Source of the DNA: Dysgonamonadaceae bacterium
GTDB lineage: Bacteria > Bacteroidota > Bacteroidia > Bacteroidales > Azobacteroidaceae
Direction: 5' to 3'
DNA: 16,863 nucleotides
Assembly (NCBI GenBank): GCA_031276105.1
Contig: JAISNS010000007.1
Span: forward strand, 1 to 16,863
Part shown: piece after piece, positions 1 to 10,631 of the stretch
Layout of the letters: every line of letters starts with the position of its first letter
Numbering within the stretch: position 1 is the stretch's first letter
Made by a program: the position numbers and the translations under genes
The notes under the pieces: model-generated
Seen by the model: only the letters and a program-made list of their open reading frames with translations
Told to the model about the DNA's origin: nothing
Database searches by the model: none

Positions 1-29
1 AATTAAAAATTAACGGTCAAAAAAAAATT

Positions 30-221
30 ATGATTATTGTATCATTAAAAGAAGGCGAAAACATAGAAAGAGCCTTAAAAAAGTTTAAAAGAAAATTTGA
101 GAAAACAGGAGTTACTAAAGAGCTTAGAAAAAGACAAGCTTTTACAAAACCTTCCGTAGAAAAAAGAAAGCAGAAAATTCACGCCGTTTATGTGCAAAAA
201 CTCCGTCAATCCGAAGATTAA
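30..221 (+). CDS. rpsU: 30S ribosomal protein bS21
   Basis: Encodes a 63-residue, very basic protein that starts MIIVSLKEGENIERALKKFK, the recognisable N-terminus of bS21. bS21 is a small subunit protein that sits near the 3' end of 16S rRNA by the mRNA exit platform. In Bacteroidetes, published work implicates bS21, with bS6 and bS18, in hiding the anti-Shine-Dalgarno; that is family knowledge, not visible here. The length is normal for the order. The start at 30 is the only good one; the 29 bases before it are A-rich and carry no GGAGG-type motif. The xerC-like gene follows after a 104-base gap, in the order seen in other Bacteroidales. The promoter would lie outside the window. Confidence 0.96.
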   Translation: MIIVSLKEGENIERALKKFKRKFEKTGVTKELRKRQAFTKPSVEKRKQKIHAVYVQKLRQSED

Positions 222-300
222 ACTGTTAAATTGAATGAGAGGATAATAAAGAAATGAAAAAAACCTGTTCTTTTCGTTTTTTGTATTATTTTTTATTATC

Positions 301-322
301 TTCGTTGCTTTAAAGTAACGAA
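301..322. repeat. 22-bp palindrome just upstream of the recombinase start
   Basis: Bases 301-311 and 312-322 are inverted copies with a single G-T imperfection (G307 against T316). As RNA this makes a 9-bp stem closed by a TTAA loop. It ends 3 bases before the ATG at 326. It has no T-run after it, so it is a poor terminator. It could be an operator or an mRNA hairpin that limits initiation on the recombinase gene. The structure is seen; the role is a guess. Confidence 0.5.
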
Positions 323-325
323 TGT

Positions 326-1210
326 ATGATGATCGAATCATTTCTACAATACTTACAGTATGAGAAGAACTATTCTTCCCATACCGTAATTTGTTATGAG
401 AATGATTTGTTGCAATTGAAAGAATTTGTATGCGGCAACGAATCATTCGATCTTTCTCTCGTTGATGCAACGATGATTCGCCGTTGGATAGTTTTTTTGA
501 TGGAACAAAACTATTCTCCCCTTTCCGTCAACAGAAAATTAAGTTCGCTCAGATCTTTTTTCAAATACCTGCAAAAATACGATTATATTGTATCAAATCC
601 GGCAAAACGAGTTTCCGGCCCCAAAGTAAACAAACCTTTGCCCAATTTTGTTAAAGAAAAAGAAATGGGCAACCTTCTTTCGGAATTAGAAGAAACGGCT
701 ACTACTTTTGAAGAAGAACGCGATAAAGCCATTATTGATGTTTTCTACACAACCGGTATCCGGTGTGCGGAATTGGTCGGATTGGCAAACGGAGATGTTG
801 ATTTTGGAGCCAATTTATTGAAAGTGAACGGAAAAGGAAACAAACAGCGACTTATCCCATTTGCGGAAAAATTGAAAAATACCTTATTGGCATATAAAAT
901 GATAAAAGATAGGGAAATAGAACCGGGTATCAGTTCGGCCTTTTTCGTGCGGAAAAACGGTAAACCTCTGTCGAATGCTAGTGTATATGATATCGTCAAT
1001 AAAAAATTATCAACAATTCCCAATTTATCCCAACGAAGTCCTCATGTTCTGAGGCACACGTTTGCAACCGATATGTTGAACAACGGGGCGGATTTGAATG
1101 CGGTAAAAGAATTATTAGGACACGCAAGCCTTTCGTCCACCGAAGTTTATACACATACAACTTTCGAAGAATTAAAAAAAGTGTATCACCAAGCTCATCC
1201 AAGAGCCTAA
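326..1210 (+). CDS. xerC: Tyrosine recombinase, XerC/XerD family
   Basis: A 294-residue site-specific recombinase of the size and layout of XerC/XerD, which resolve chromosome dimers at dif during division. The N-terminal core-binding (SAM-like) domain spans about residues 1-90 and starts with the usual ESFLQYLQYEKNYSSHT pattern. The catalytic domain spans about 105-290 and carries every expected residue: R146 (TGIRCAEL), K170 (GKGNKQR), H240 and R243 (HVLRHTFAT), H266 (LLGHASLSST) and the nucleophile Y275. The protein is therefore probably active. It lies between rpsU and hpf, its usual place in Bacteroidales, so it is a housekeeping recombinase and not a phage or transposon integrase; no att-like repeats or cargo are seen. 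XerC versus XerD cannot be settled from sequence alone. ATG codons occur at both 326 and 329; neither has a Shine-Dalgarno. Confidence 0.9.
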   Translation: MMIESFLQYLQYEKNYSSHTVICYENDLLQLKEFVCGNESFDLSLVDATMIRRWIVFLMEQNYSPLSVNRKLSSLRSFFKYLQKYDYIVSNPAKRVSGPKVNKPLPNFVKEKEMGNLLSELEETATTFEEERDKAIIDVFYTTGIRCAELVGLANGDVDFGANLLKVNGKGNKQRLIPFAEKLKNTLLAYKMIKDREIEPGISSAFFVRKNGKPLSNASVYDIVNKKLSTIPNLSQRSPHVLRHTFATDMLNNGADLNAVKELLGHASLSSTEVYTHTTFEELKKVYHQAHPRA

Positions 1211-1214
1211 AAAC

Positions 1215-1222
1215 AAAGGAGG
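1215..1222 (+). promoter_or_regulatory. Strong Shine-Dalgarno (AAAGGAGG) before hpf
   Basis: AAAGGAGG sits 6 bases upstream of the hpf ATG at 1229, a textbook ribosome binding site. It stands out because almost all other starts here (rpsU, tuf, nusG, rplK, rplA, rplL, rpoB, rpoC) have only A/T-rich leaders. rplJ has a weaker AAGGAAG. The site confirms the hpf start. Confidence 0.75.
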
Positions 1223-1228
1223 TTTTTT

Positions 1229-1579
1229 ATGGAAATTACTATTCAAGCAATTCATTTTGAAGCAAGTAAACAATTAGAATCTTTTATTCAAAAGAAAGTA
1301 AAGCGTTTAGCTAAATTTCACGACGGTGTGTATTTAGCCGAAGTTTCGTTGAAAGTGGTAAAACCTGAAACCAATGAAAACAAAGACGCTTCAATCAAAT
1401 TATTTACGAAAGGGCATGACTTTTTTGCCGAAGAAATCGCCGATACTTTCGAGGAAGCTATTGATAAATGTGTAGATAAATTGGAACGGCAAGTAGTAAA
1501 ATTCAAAGAAAAACGTTCGCGGAAAAAACCGTTGACAGACCAAGAAGTTGCAAGCGATTCGATCGACTTGGATGAATAA
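1229..1579 (+). CDS. hpf: Ribosome hibernation factor, short HPF/RaiA family
   Basis: A 116-residue protein beginning MEITIQAIHFEASKQLESFI, which matches the single-domain HPF/RaiA fold (beta-alpha-beta-beta-beta-alpha). The family binds the 30S decoding region in slow growth and blocks mRNA and tRNA binding. The conserved domain covers about residues 1-97, with the basic helix EAIDKCVDKLERQVVKFKEK near 76-95. The tail after about 98 is short and acidic (DQEVASDSIDLDE), and the C-terminal dimerisation domain of long HPF is absent. It lies 18 bases after the recombinase gene and is probably cotranscribed with it. The start is fixed by a strong ribosome binding site at 1215-1222. Annotation pipelines may name it raiA or yfiA. 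Confidence 0.93.
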   Translation: MEITIQAIHFEASKQLESFIQKKVKRLAKFHDGVYLAEVSLKVVKPETNENKDASIKLFTKGHDFFAEEIADTFEEAIDKCVDKLERQVVKFKEKRSRKKPLTDQEVASDSIDLDE

Positions 1580-1663
1580 ATATGCTGTTGCCGGGAGAAA
1601 AATGTGATGTTTTGTTCCGAAATAAAAAAATCCGGTAGAACTCACGAAAATAACGAACAAAAA

Positions 1664-1695
1664 TTTGGTCAATCCAAAAATAATGTCTAACTTTG
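1664..1695 (+). promoter_or_regulatory. Bacteroides-type promoter for the tRNA-tuf operon
   Basis: TTTG at 1664-1667 (-33 box) and TAACTTTG at 1688-1695 (-7 box, exact match to TAnnTTTG) are separated by 20 bases, within the 17-23 range described for Bacteroides primary-sigma promoters. Initiation would fall near 1701-1704, about 45 bases before tRNA-Thr. Other gene leaders in the window show no equally good match. It probably drives the tRNA cluster and at least tuf. Confidence 0.62.
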
Positions 1696-1746
1696 CAGCC
1701 GTTTCGCTTTTTTAGAGGCGGGGGGTTGTTGTTTGACATAGTGTAT

Positions 1747-1820
1747 GCCTCTTTAGCTCAGTTGGCCAGAGCACGTGATTTGTAATCTCGGGGTCGTTGG
1801 TTCGAATCCTACAAGAGGCT
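1747..1820 (+). tRNA. tRNA-Thr (anticodon UGU)
   Basis: Cloverleaf: acceptor 1747-1753 pairs fully with 1813-1819, the D-stem is GCTC/GAGC, the anticodon TGT is at 1781-1783 in the loop TTTGTAA, and the T-loop TTCGAAT is at 1801-1807. It is the first of four tRNAs before tuf, in the slot held by thrU (also UGU) in E. coli. There are two U-U mismatches: T1776 against T1788 in the anticodon stem and T1798 against T1810 in the T-stem. CCA is not encoded. Confidence 0.95.
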
Positions 1821-1827
1821 CTGGAAT

Positions 1828-1910
1828 GGGTAGTTACCAGAGTGGCCAAATGGAGCTGACTGTAACTCAGCTGGCGTACGCCTTCGGTGGTTCGAATCCA
1901 TCACTGCCCA
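1828..1910 (+). tRNA. tRNA-Tyr (anticodon GUA)
   Basis: An 83-base class II tRNA with a long variable arm. Acceptor GGGTAGT (1828-1834) pairs with ACTGCCC (1903-1909) with one G-U pair. The anticodon stem GCTGA/TCAGC encloses the anticodon GTA at 1862-1864. The T-loop is TTCGAAT. It starts 7 bases after tRNA-Thr(UGU), so both come from one transcript. CCA is not encoded. Confidence 0.96.
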
Positions 1911-1929
1911 CAAAAAATTAAAAATGGGA

Positions 1930-1972
1930 ATAAAAAATAAAAACGATCTTTCTAATTTTTAGTTTTTAGTTT
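1930..1972. repeat. Heptamer inverted array in the tRNA-Tyr to tRNA-Gly spacer
   Basis: Two in-phase ATAAAAA units (1930-1943) are followed by two in-phase TTTTTAG units (1956-1969). The A-rich and T-rich halves can fold back on each other. The same design recurs after tuf and after rpoB. The spacer lies inside a tRNA operon, so it may be a processing spacer; no function is shown. Confidence 0.55.
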
Positions 1973-1977
1973 AACAA

Positions 1978-2050
1978 GCGGAAGTAGCTCAGTCGATAGA
2001 GCATTAGCCTTCCAAGCTGAGGGTCGCGGGTTTGAGTCCCGTCTTCCGCT
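1978..2050 (+). tRNA. tRNA-Gly (anticodon UCC)
   Basis: Acceptor GCGGAAG (1978-1984) pairs perfectly with CTTCCGC (2043-2049). The anticodon TCC is at 2011-2013 in the loop CTTCCAA. The D-loop (1991-1998, AGTCGATA) has A at position 19 (base 1996) and the T-loop (2031-2037, TTTGAGT) has T at position 56 (base 2033). The usual G19-C56 tertiary pair is thus replaced by A-U, a compensated change. It occupies the glyT slot of the E. coli tufB operon. Confidence 0.95.
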
Positions 2051-2058
2051 CTGATATT

Positions 2059-2130
<72 letters not shown>

Positions 2131-2176
2131 CAAAAAACGAAAAAACGGCATCCGATCTAAATGCAAAATTCGGAAG

Positions 2177-2207
2177 TTTTTAGTTTTTAATTATGAGTTT
2201 TTAGTTT
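2177..2207. repeat. Heptamer repeats in the tuf leader
   Basis: Four units run in phase: TTTTTAG (2177), TTTTTAA (2184), TTATGAG (2191) and TTTTTAG (2198). They resemble the T-rich arms of the spacers before tRNA-Gly, after tuf and after rpoB, but here I see no matching A-rich arm. The 118-base tuf leader has no other clear signal and no Shine-Dalgarno. Confidence 0.5.
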
Positions 2208-2248
2208 ACGAAGAAACATTCATTAAAAATAAAAGAATCAATTAAATT

Positions 2249-3435
<1,187 letters not shown>

Positions 3436-3436
<1 letters not shown>

Positions 3437-3510
3437 ACTAAAAACTAAAAACTGAAAATTAAAAACTGAAATTCCCTTTATTTTTAGTTTTTAACTTTTA
3501 GTTTTTAGTT
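3436..3510. repeat. Palindromic heptamer array between tuf and tRNA-Trp
   Basis: Five in-phase units of CTAAAAA type run from 3438 to 3472 (CTAAAAA, CTAAAAA, CTGAAAA, TTAAAAA, CTGAAAT). After an 8-base centre come four units of the reverse complement type (TTTTTAG, TTTTTAA, CTTTTAG, TTTTTAG) at 3481-3508. The outer 15 bases, 3436-3450 and 3496-3510, are perfect inverted copies. The left arm begins inside the tuf stop codon. The RNA could form a long A-U hairpin, perhaps an mRNA 3'-end or processing signal. Confidence 0.7.
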
Positions 3511-3514
3511 AAAC

Positions 3515-3588
3515 ACGGGACTAGCTCAGTTTGGTAGAGCACTGGTCTCCAAAACCAGGTGTCGGGAGTTCGAGTCTCTCGTCCCGTG
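3515..3588 (+). tRNA. tRNA-Trp (anticodon CCA)
   Basis: Acceptor ACGGGAC (3515-3521) pairs perfectly with GTCCCGT (3581-3587), with discriminator G3588. The anticodon stem CTGGT/ACCAG encloses CCA at 3549-3551. The D-stem GCTC/GAGC and the T-loop TTCGAGT are normal. It lies between tuf and secE, 17 bases before the secE start, so the secE mRNA is probably released by tRNA processing. Confidence 0.97.
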
Positions 3589-3605
3589 CAATAAGATATA
3601 CAAAA

Positions 3606-3815
3606 ATGAAAAAGTTTTTTCGAAGAATAGGTAATTATATCAAGGAATCTTATAGCGAACTTGTATATAAGGTATCTTGGCCTACCAGTCAGGAGTTATC
3701 AAGTAGCACGGTAGTTGTAATGACAGCTTCCTTAATTATGGCTGTAGTGATATTTGGGATAGACTTCAGTTTTGAGAATTTGGTTGATTTCTTTTACAAA
3801 AGTGTTTTCAAATAA
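3606..3815 (+). CDS. secE: Preprotein translocase subunit SecE
   Basis: A 69-residue single-span membrane protein, the SecE subunit that clamps SecY in the inner-membrane translocon. An amphipathic N-terminal helix (KKFFRRIGNYIKESYSELVY) leads into the signature VSWPT at about 23-27. One transmembrane segment follows at about 35-52. The reading frame is open upstream into tRNA-Trp, but the ATG at 3606 is the first start outside the tRNA and gives the standard short bacterial SecE. nusG starts 3 bases after its stop, so the two are translationally close and cotranscribed. Confidence 0.95.
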   Translation: MKKFFRRIGNYIKESYSELVYKVSWPTSQELSSSTVVVMTASLIMAVVIFGIDFSFENLVDFFYKSVFK

Positions 3816-3818
3816 AGC

Positions 3819-4358
3819 ATGTCTGAAATTGAAAAAAAATTTTATGTTCTCCGCGCCGTTAACGGTAAAGAGAATAAGGTAAAAGAATATCTCGAAGCAG
3901 ATATCAAAAATAATCATTTGGAAGAATACATCTCCCAAGTGATTATTCCGACCGAAAAGGTGATTCAACAACGCAACGGAAAACGAGTTATCAAAGAAAA
4001 GGCTTATCTTCCGGGGTATATTATCATTGAAGCCGTTTTGGTAGGAGAAGTCGTACACTTTCTGAAAAATGTTAATTACATTATTGGTTTTTTGGGTGGA
4101 AACGATCCGGTTCCCTTACGTTCCTCGGAAGTAAAGCGAATTCTCGGAACCGTTGACGCATTGCAAGAGCAAGCGGAAGAATTTGATGTTCAATACATGG
4201 TTGGAGAAACGGTAAAAGTGACTTTCGGCCCGTTCACCGGCTTCCACGGTGAAATTGAAGAAGTTGATTCCGACAAAAAGAAACTCAAAGTAATGGTTAA
4301 GATTTTCGGTCGTAAAACTCCTCTCGAATTAGGATATATGCAAGTAGAAAAAGAATAG
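3819..4358 (+). CDS. nusG: Transcription termination/antitermination factor NusG
   Basis: A 179-residue NusG. The NGN domain covers about 6-110 and binds RNA polymerase; it includes LPGYIII at 64-70 and the Bacteroidetes-like stretch GFLGGNDPVPLRSSEV at about 90-105. The KOW domain spans about 126-177 (VGETVKVTFGPFTGFHGEIE) and contacts ribosomal S10 or Rho. The length suits core NusG rather than a specialised paralogue such as the UpxY/UpdY-type regulators of capsule loci, and the secE-nusG-rplK context confirms this. A hairpin with a broken T-run follows its stop codon. Confidence 0.97.
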   Translation: MSEIEKKFYVLRAVNGKENKVKEYLEADIKNNHLEEYISQVIIPTEKVIQQRNGKRVIKEKAYLPGYIIIEAVLVGEVVHFLKNVNYIIGFLGGNDPVPLRSSEVKRILGTVDALQEQAEEFDVQYMVGETVKVTFGPFTGFHGEIEEVDSDKKKLKVMVKIFGRKTPLELGYMQVEKE

Positions 4359-4360
4359 AA

Positions 4361-4395
4361 CGAAAAGGTTACGCTTTTCGCCTTTTACATTTTTT
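4361..4395 (+). terminator. Hairpin after nusG, possible attenuator
   Basis: CGAAAAG (4361-4367) and CTTTTCG (4374-4380) form a 7-bp stem with a 6-base loop. CC and two T-runs follow (4383-4386 and 4390-4395). The stem is A-U-rich and the T-tract is interrupted, so termination would be partial at best. It lies between nusG and rplK, where partial termination would separate secE-nusG from ribosomal protein expression. Confidence 0.45.
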
Positions 4396-4430
4396 GTTAT
4401 CTGATTATTTATAAATTAAATTTTAAAACA

Positions 4431-4871
4431 ATGGCAAAAGAAATTGCTGGACAACTGAAATTACAGATTAAAGGAGGAGCCGCAAACCCTTCTCCACCCG
4501 TTGGGCCTGCTTTGGGTTCGAAGGGTATCAATATTATGGAGTTTTGCAAGCAATTTAATGCCAGAACCCAAGACAAGGCCGGTAAGATATTACCTGTGGT
4601 AATCACTTACTATGCCGACAAGTCGTTCGATTTTATCGTAAAAAATCCGCCGGTGGCTATCCAGTTGTTGGAAGCAGCCAAACTGAAAGGCGGATCGGCA
4701 GAGCCTAATCGCAAAAAAGTAAGCGAAATTACTTGGGAACAAGTAAAAGCAATCGCCGAAGATAAAATGGCCGACTTAAACTGTTTCACCGTCGAATCGG
4801 CCATGAAAATGGTCGCCGGAACGGCCAGAAGTATGGGTATAACTGTCAATGGGGCTTTCCCTGTAAAATAA
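4431..4871 (+). CDS. rplK: 50S ribosomal protein uL11
   Basis: A 146-residue protein, standard length for bacterial L11, which forms the base of the GTPase-associated centre on 23S rRNA. The N-terminal domain is clear, with the proline-rich loop [20 protein letters not shown] at about 21-40. The C-terminal RNA-binding domain starts at about 72 and contains [24 protein letters not shown] and [11 protein letters not shown]. It starts ATGGCAAAAGAA after an A/T-rich leader without a Shine-Dalgarno. rplA follows after 19 bases. Confidence 0.98.
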   Translation: MAKEIAGQLKLQIKGGAANPSPPVGPALGSKGINIMEFCKQFNARTQDKAGKILPVVITYYADKSFDFIVKNPPVAIQLLEAAKLKGGSAEPNRKKVSEITWEQVKAIAEDKMADLNCFTVESAMKMVAGTARSMGITVNGAFPVK

Positions 4872-4890
4872 TTTAAACTTCAATAGAGAA

Positions 4891-5589
4891 ATGAGTAAAC
4901 TTACAAAAAATCAAAAGTTGGCTTTAAGCAAAGTTGAAGCAGGGAAAATATATACGCTGAAAGAAGCGGCGGCTTTGGTAAAAGAAATTACAACGGCCAA
5001 ATTTGACGCTTCTGTGGACATTGACGTCCGCTTAGGTGTTGATCCCCGTAAAGCTAACCAAATGGTGAGAGGCGTCGTTTCGTTGCCTCATGGAACAGGT
5101 AAGCAAGTGAGGGTTCTTGCGTTAGTTACTACCGATCAGGAAACTGCCGCTAAAGAGGCAGGAGCCGACTACGTAGGACTTGATGAGTATATAGACAAAA
5201 TTAAAGGAGGTTGGACCGATATCGACGTGATTATCACTCAACCGGCTATCATGGGTAAAATAGGCGCTTTAGGAAGGATTTTAGGCCCGCGCGGTCTGAT
5301 GCCGAATCCGAAAAGCGGTACGGTTACCAATGACGTGCCGACTGCCGTGAAAGAAGTAAAACAAGGTAAAATCGACTTTAAAGTTGATAAAGGCGGTATT
5401 GTACATACTTCCGTCGGTAAAGTATCTTTTGCGCCGGAACAAATCCGGAACAATGCCAAAGAATTTGTCGCTACGCTTATCAAATTGAAGCCTGCTACTG
5501 CTAAAGGTACGTATGTAAAGAGCATTTATCTTTCGAGTACAATGAGTCCGGGTCTTAAAATAGACCCCAAATCAGTTGATGAAATTTAA
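4891..5589 (+). CDS. rplA: 50S ribosomal protein uL1
   Basis: A 232-residue L1, the mobile L1-stalk protein that helps deacylated tRNA leave the E site; in E. coli it also represses its own rplKA mRNA. Landmarks are [25 protein letters not shown] at about 38-62, the conserved [26 protein letters not shown] block in the middle, and [17 protein letters not shown] near the end. It starts 19 bases after rplK. I see no obvious L1-binding mimic in the short rplK leader, so autogenous control cannot be claimed here. Confidence 0.98.
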   Translation: MSKLTKNQKLALSKVEAGKIYTLKEAAALVKEITTAKFDASVDIDVRLGVDPRKANQMVRGVVSLPHGTGKQVRVLALVTTDQETAAKEAGADYVGLDEYIDKIKGGWTDIDVIITQPAIMGKIGALGRILGPRGLMPNPKSGTVTNDVPTAVKEVKQGKIDFKVDKGGIVHTSVGKVSFAPEQIRNNAKEFVATLIKLKPATAKGTYVKSIYLSSTMSPGLKIDPKSVDEI

Positions 5590-5602
5590 AAAGGAAGAAG
5601 TT

Positions 5603-6121
5603 ATGAAAAAGGAAGATAAAGCACTTGTTATTGAACAATTAGCTACTACGGTAGGTCAATATGCGAACTTCTATTTAACCGATGTCGCCACGTTAAATGC
5701 GCAAGCGACAAGCAGTTTAAGAAGAGAATGTTACAAAGAAGATATTAAATTAGTTGTTGTAAAAAACACCTTATTTAAGAAAGCTTTGGAACAGTCGGAA
5801 ACCGATTTTTCCGCATTGGATACTGCATTGAAAGGCAATACGGCGGTTATGTTTTCAAACAATGCCAATAGCCCTGCCAAACTGATCAAAACGTTTGCCA
5901 AAGGAACGGATATTCCTAAATTAAAAGCGGCTTACGTACAGGAAAGTTTCTATGTAGGAGCGGAAAATCTGGATTTGCTTGTTTCCATCAAGAGCAGAAA
6001 CGAACTGATAGCCGATGTGATCGCCTTGTTGCAATCGCCGGCCAAGAACGTTATTTCGGCTCTTCAGTCGGGAGGACAAACTATCCACGGAGTATTAAAA
6101 ACACTTTCGGAAAGAGAGTAA
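5603..6121 (+). CDS. rplJ: 50S ribosomal protein uL10
   Basis: A 172-residue L10, which anchors the L7/L12 dimers to the ribosomal stalk base. It begins MKKEDKALVIEQLATTVGQY. The frame is also open to an ATG at 5576, but that would overlap rplA by 14 bases and add nine residues not expected at the N-terminus. The ATG at 5603 has AAGGAAG about 5 bases upstream and gives the usual length, so it is preferred. The body has the L10 core (KLVVVKNTLFKKAL and LKGNTAVMFS), and the C-terminal helix that binds L7/L12 is near LLQSPAKNVISALQSGGQTI. A gap of 120 bases precedes rplL. Confidence 0.96.
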   Translation: MKKEDKALVIEQLATTVGQYANFYLTDVATLNAQATSSLRRECYKEDIKLVVVKNTLFKKALEQSETDFSALDTALKGNTAVMFSNNANSPAKLIKTFAKGTDIPKLKAAYVQESFYVGAENLDLLVSIKSRNELIADVIALLQSPAKNVISALQSGGQTIHGVLKTLSERE

Positions 6122-6123
6122 AT

Positions 6124-6184
6124 GAGTTATGAGTAAATTAAATAAACGAGTTGTGAGTAAACAAGAGAATAAATTCTCATTTAC
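6124..6184 (+). repeat. Direct repeats and hairpin in the rplJ-rplL spacer
   Basis: GAGTTATGAGTAAA at 6124-6137 recurs at 6148-6161 with one change, 24 bases later. Overlapping the second copy is a hairpin: GTAAA (6157-6161) with TTTAC (6180-6184) outside, and GAGAAT (6165-6170) with ATTCTC (6173-6178) inside. The rest of the spacer to 6241 is A/T-rich with no other signal. rplL is made in excess over rplJ in bacteria, and a structured spacer could help, but that is inference. Confidence 0.45.
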
Positions 6185-6241
6185 AAAAAAACTGGTTTAG
6201 TAAAAAGAAAAAATTATCAAACAAATTAAATTTTATAAAAA

Positions 6242-6616
6242 ATGGCAGATTTAAAAGCTTTTGCTGAACAATTAGTAAACTTAACAGTAAAGGAAGTAAA
6301 CGAACTTGCTGAAATTCTTAAATCGGAATATGGTATTGAACCCGCTGCTGCAGCTGTTGCTGTCGCTGCAGGTCCGGTTGCCGCAGTTGAAGAAAAAGAA
6401 GAAAAAACATCTTTCGACGTCGTTTTGAAAGGCCCAGGCGCTAACAAATTAGCTATCGTTAAATTAGTGAAAGAGTTAACCGGTCTTGGCCTGAAAGAAG
6501 CCAAAGACATTGTCGACAGCGCTCCCTCTCCTATCAAAGAAGCCGTTTCTAAAGATGAAGCTGAAGCATTGAAGAAATCGTTGGAAGAAGCCGGAGCAGA
6601 AGTTGAACTTAAATAA
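6242..6616 (+). CDS. rplL: 50S ribosomal protein bL12 (L7/L12)
   Basis: A 124-residue acidic stalk protein. The N-terminal dimerisation domain is at 1-33, followed by an alanine/valine-rich hinge ([20 protein letters not shown]) at 33-52. The C-terminal factor-binding domain is at 54-124, with [20 protein letters not shown] and the conserved [12 protein letters not shown] helix-turn that contacts EF-Tu and EF-G. Length and order are standard. Its start has an A-rich leader only. A strong terminator-like hairpin lies 22 bases after its stop. Confidence 0.98.
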   Translation: MADLKAFAEQLVNLTVKEVNELAEILKSEYGIEPAAAAVAVAAGPVAAVEEKEEKTSFDVVLKGPGANKLAIVKLVKELTGLGLKEAKDIVDSAPSPIKEAVSKDEAEALKKSLEEAGAEVELK

Positions 6617-6638
6617 CTGTTCCTGTAACCAGATTCTC

Positions 6639-6674
6639 GGTTAAGAACCTTTTCAGAAGGTTCTTAACCTTTTT
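6639..6674 (+). terminator. Intrinsic terminator or attenuator between rplL and rpoB
   Basis: Bases 6639-6651 and 6657-6669 form a perfect 13-bp stem (GGTTAAGAACCTT and its complement) with the 5-base loop TTCAG. T5 follows at 6670-6674, then GTGTT. This is a proper intrinsic terminator shape inside what is otherwise a single operon. I see no strong promoter between it and rpoB at 6714. It is therefore best read as a partial terminator lowering rpoBC relative to rplJL, like the attenuator at the same place in E. coli. Confidence 0.8.
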
Positions 6675-6713
6675 GTGTTATCATAATATTAAGTTCCAAA
6701 TTCCCTGCATTAA

Positions 6714-10528
<3,815 letters not shown>

Positions 10529-10529
<1 letters not shown>

Positions 10530-10612
10530 AAACTGAAAACTGAAAACTGAAAACTAAAAATTGTTTCCTCCTTTCTGTTGTGTTTGACGCAATTTTTAGT
10601 TCTCGTTTTTAG
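10529..10612. repeat. Heptamer tandem array and inverted arms between rpoB and rpoC
   Basis: Four in-phase units AAAACTG, AAAACTG, AAAACTG and AAAACTA run from 10529, inside the rpoB stop codon, to 10556. After a CT-rich centre, two TTTTTAG units occur at 10593-10599 and 10606-10612. AACTAAAAATTG (10552-10563) and its complement (10590-10601) are a perfect 12-bp inverted pair. This is the same design as the array after tuf. It may be a weak attenuator or an RNase site between rpoB and rpoC; no function is shown. Confidence 0.65.
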
Positions 10613-10631
10613 TTCTTAATGCAAAAAAAAT

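Noticed and set aside
254..313. Possible 19-codon leader peptide (MKKTCSFRFLYYFLLSSLL) between rpsU and the recombinase gene
   Set aside because: Too short, no ribosome binding site, T-rich sequence gives hydrophobic codons by chance, and nothing links it to regulation.
326..1210. The tyrosine recombinase as an integrase of a mobile element
   Set aside because: It has Xer length and a housekeeping position between rpsU and hpf; there are no attachment repeats, cargo genes or element boundaries nearby, and the tRNAs downstream are intact.
3531..3605. Upstream extension of secE into tRNA-Trp
   Set aside because: The frame crosses a well-formed tRNA; SecE proper starts at 3606.
4393..4424. TTTG, 20 bases, TAAATTTT as a promoter for rplK
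   Set aside because: The -7 box lacks the final G, the region is A/T-rich throughout, and initiation would fall on or beside the rplK ATG at 4431.
5576..5602. Upstream ATG of rplJ adding nine residues
   Set aside because: It would overlap rplA and lengthen the normal L10 N-terminus; the ATG at 5603 has a GGAAG motif at suitable distance.
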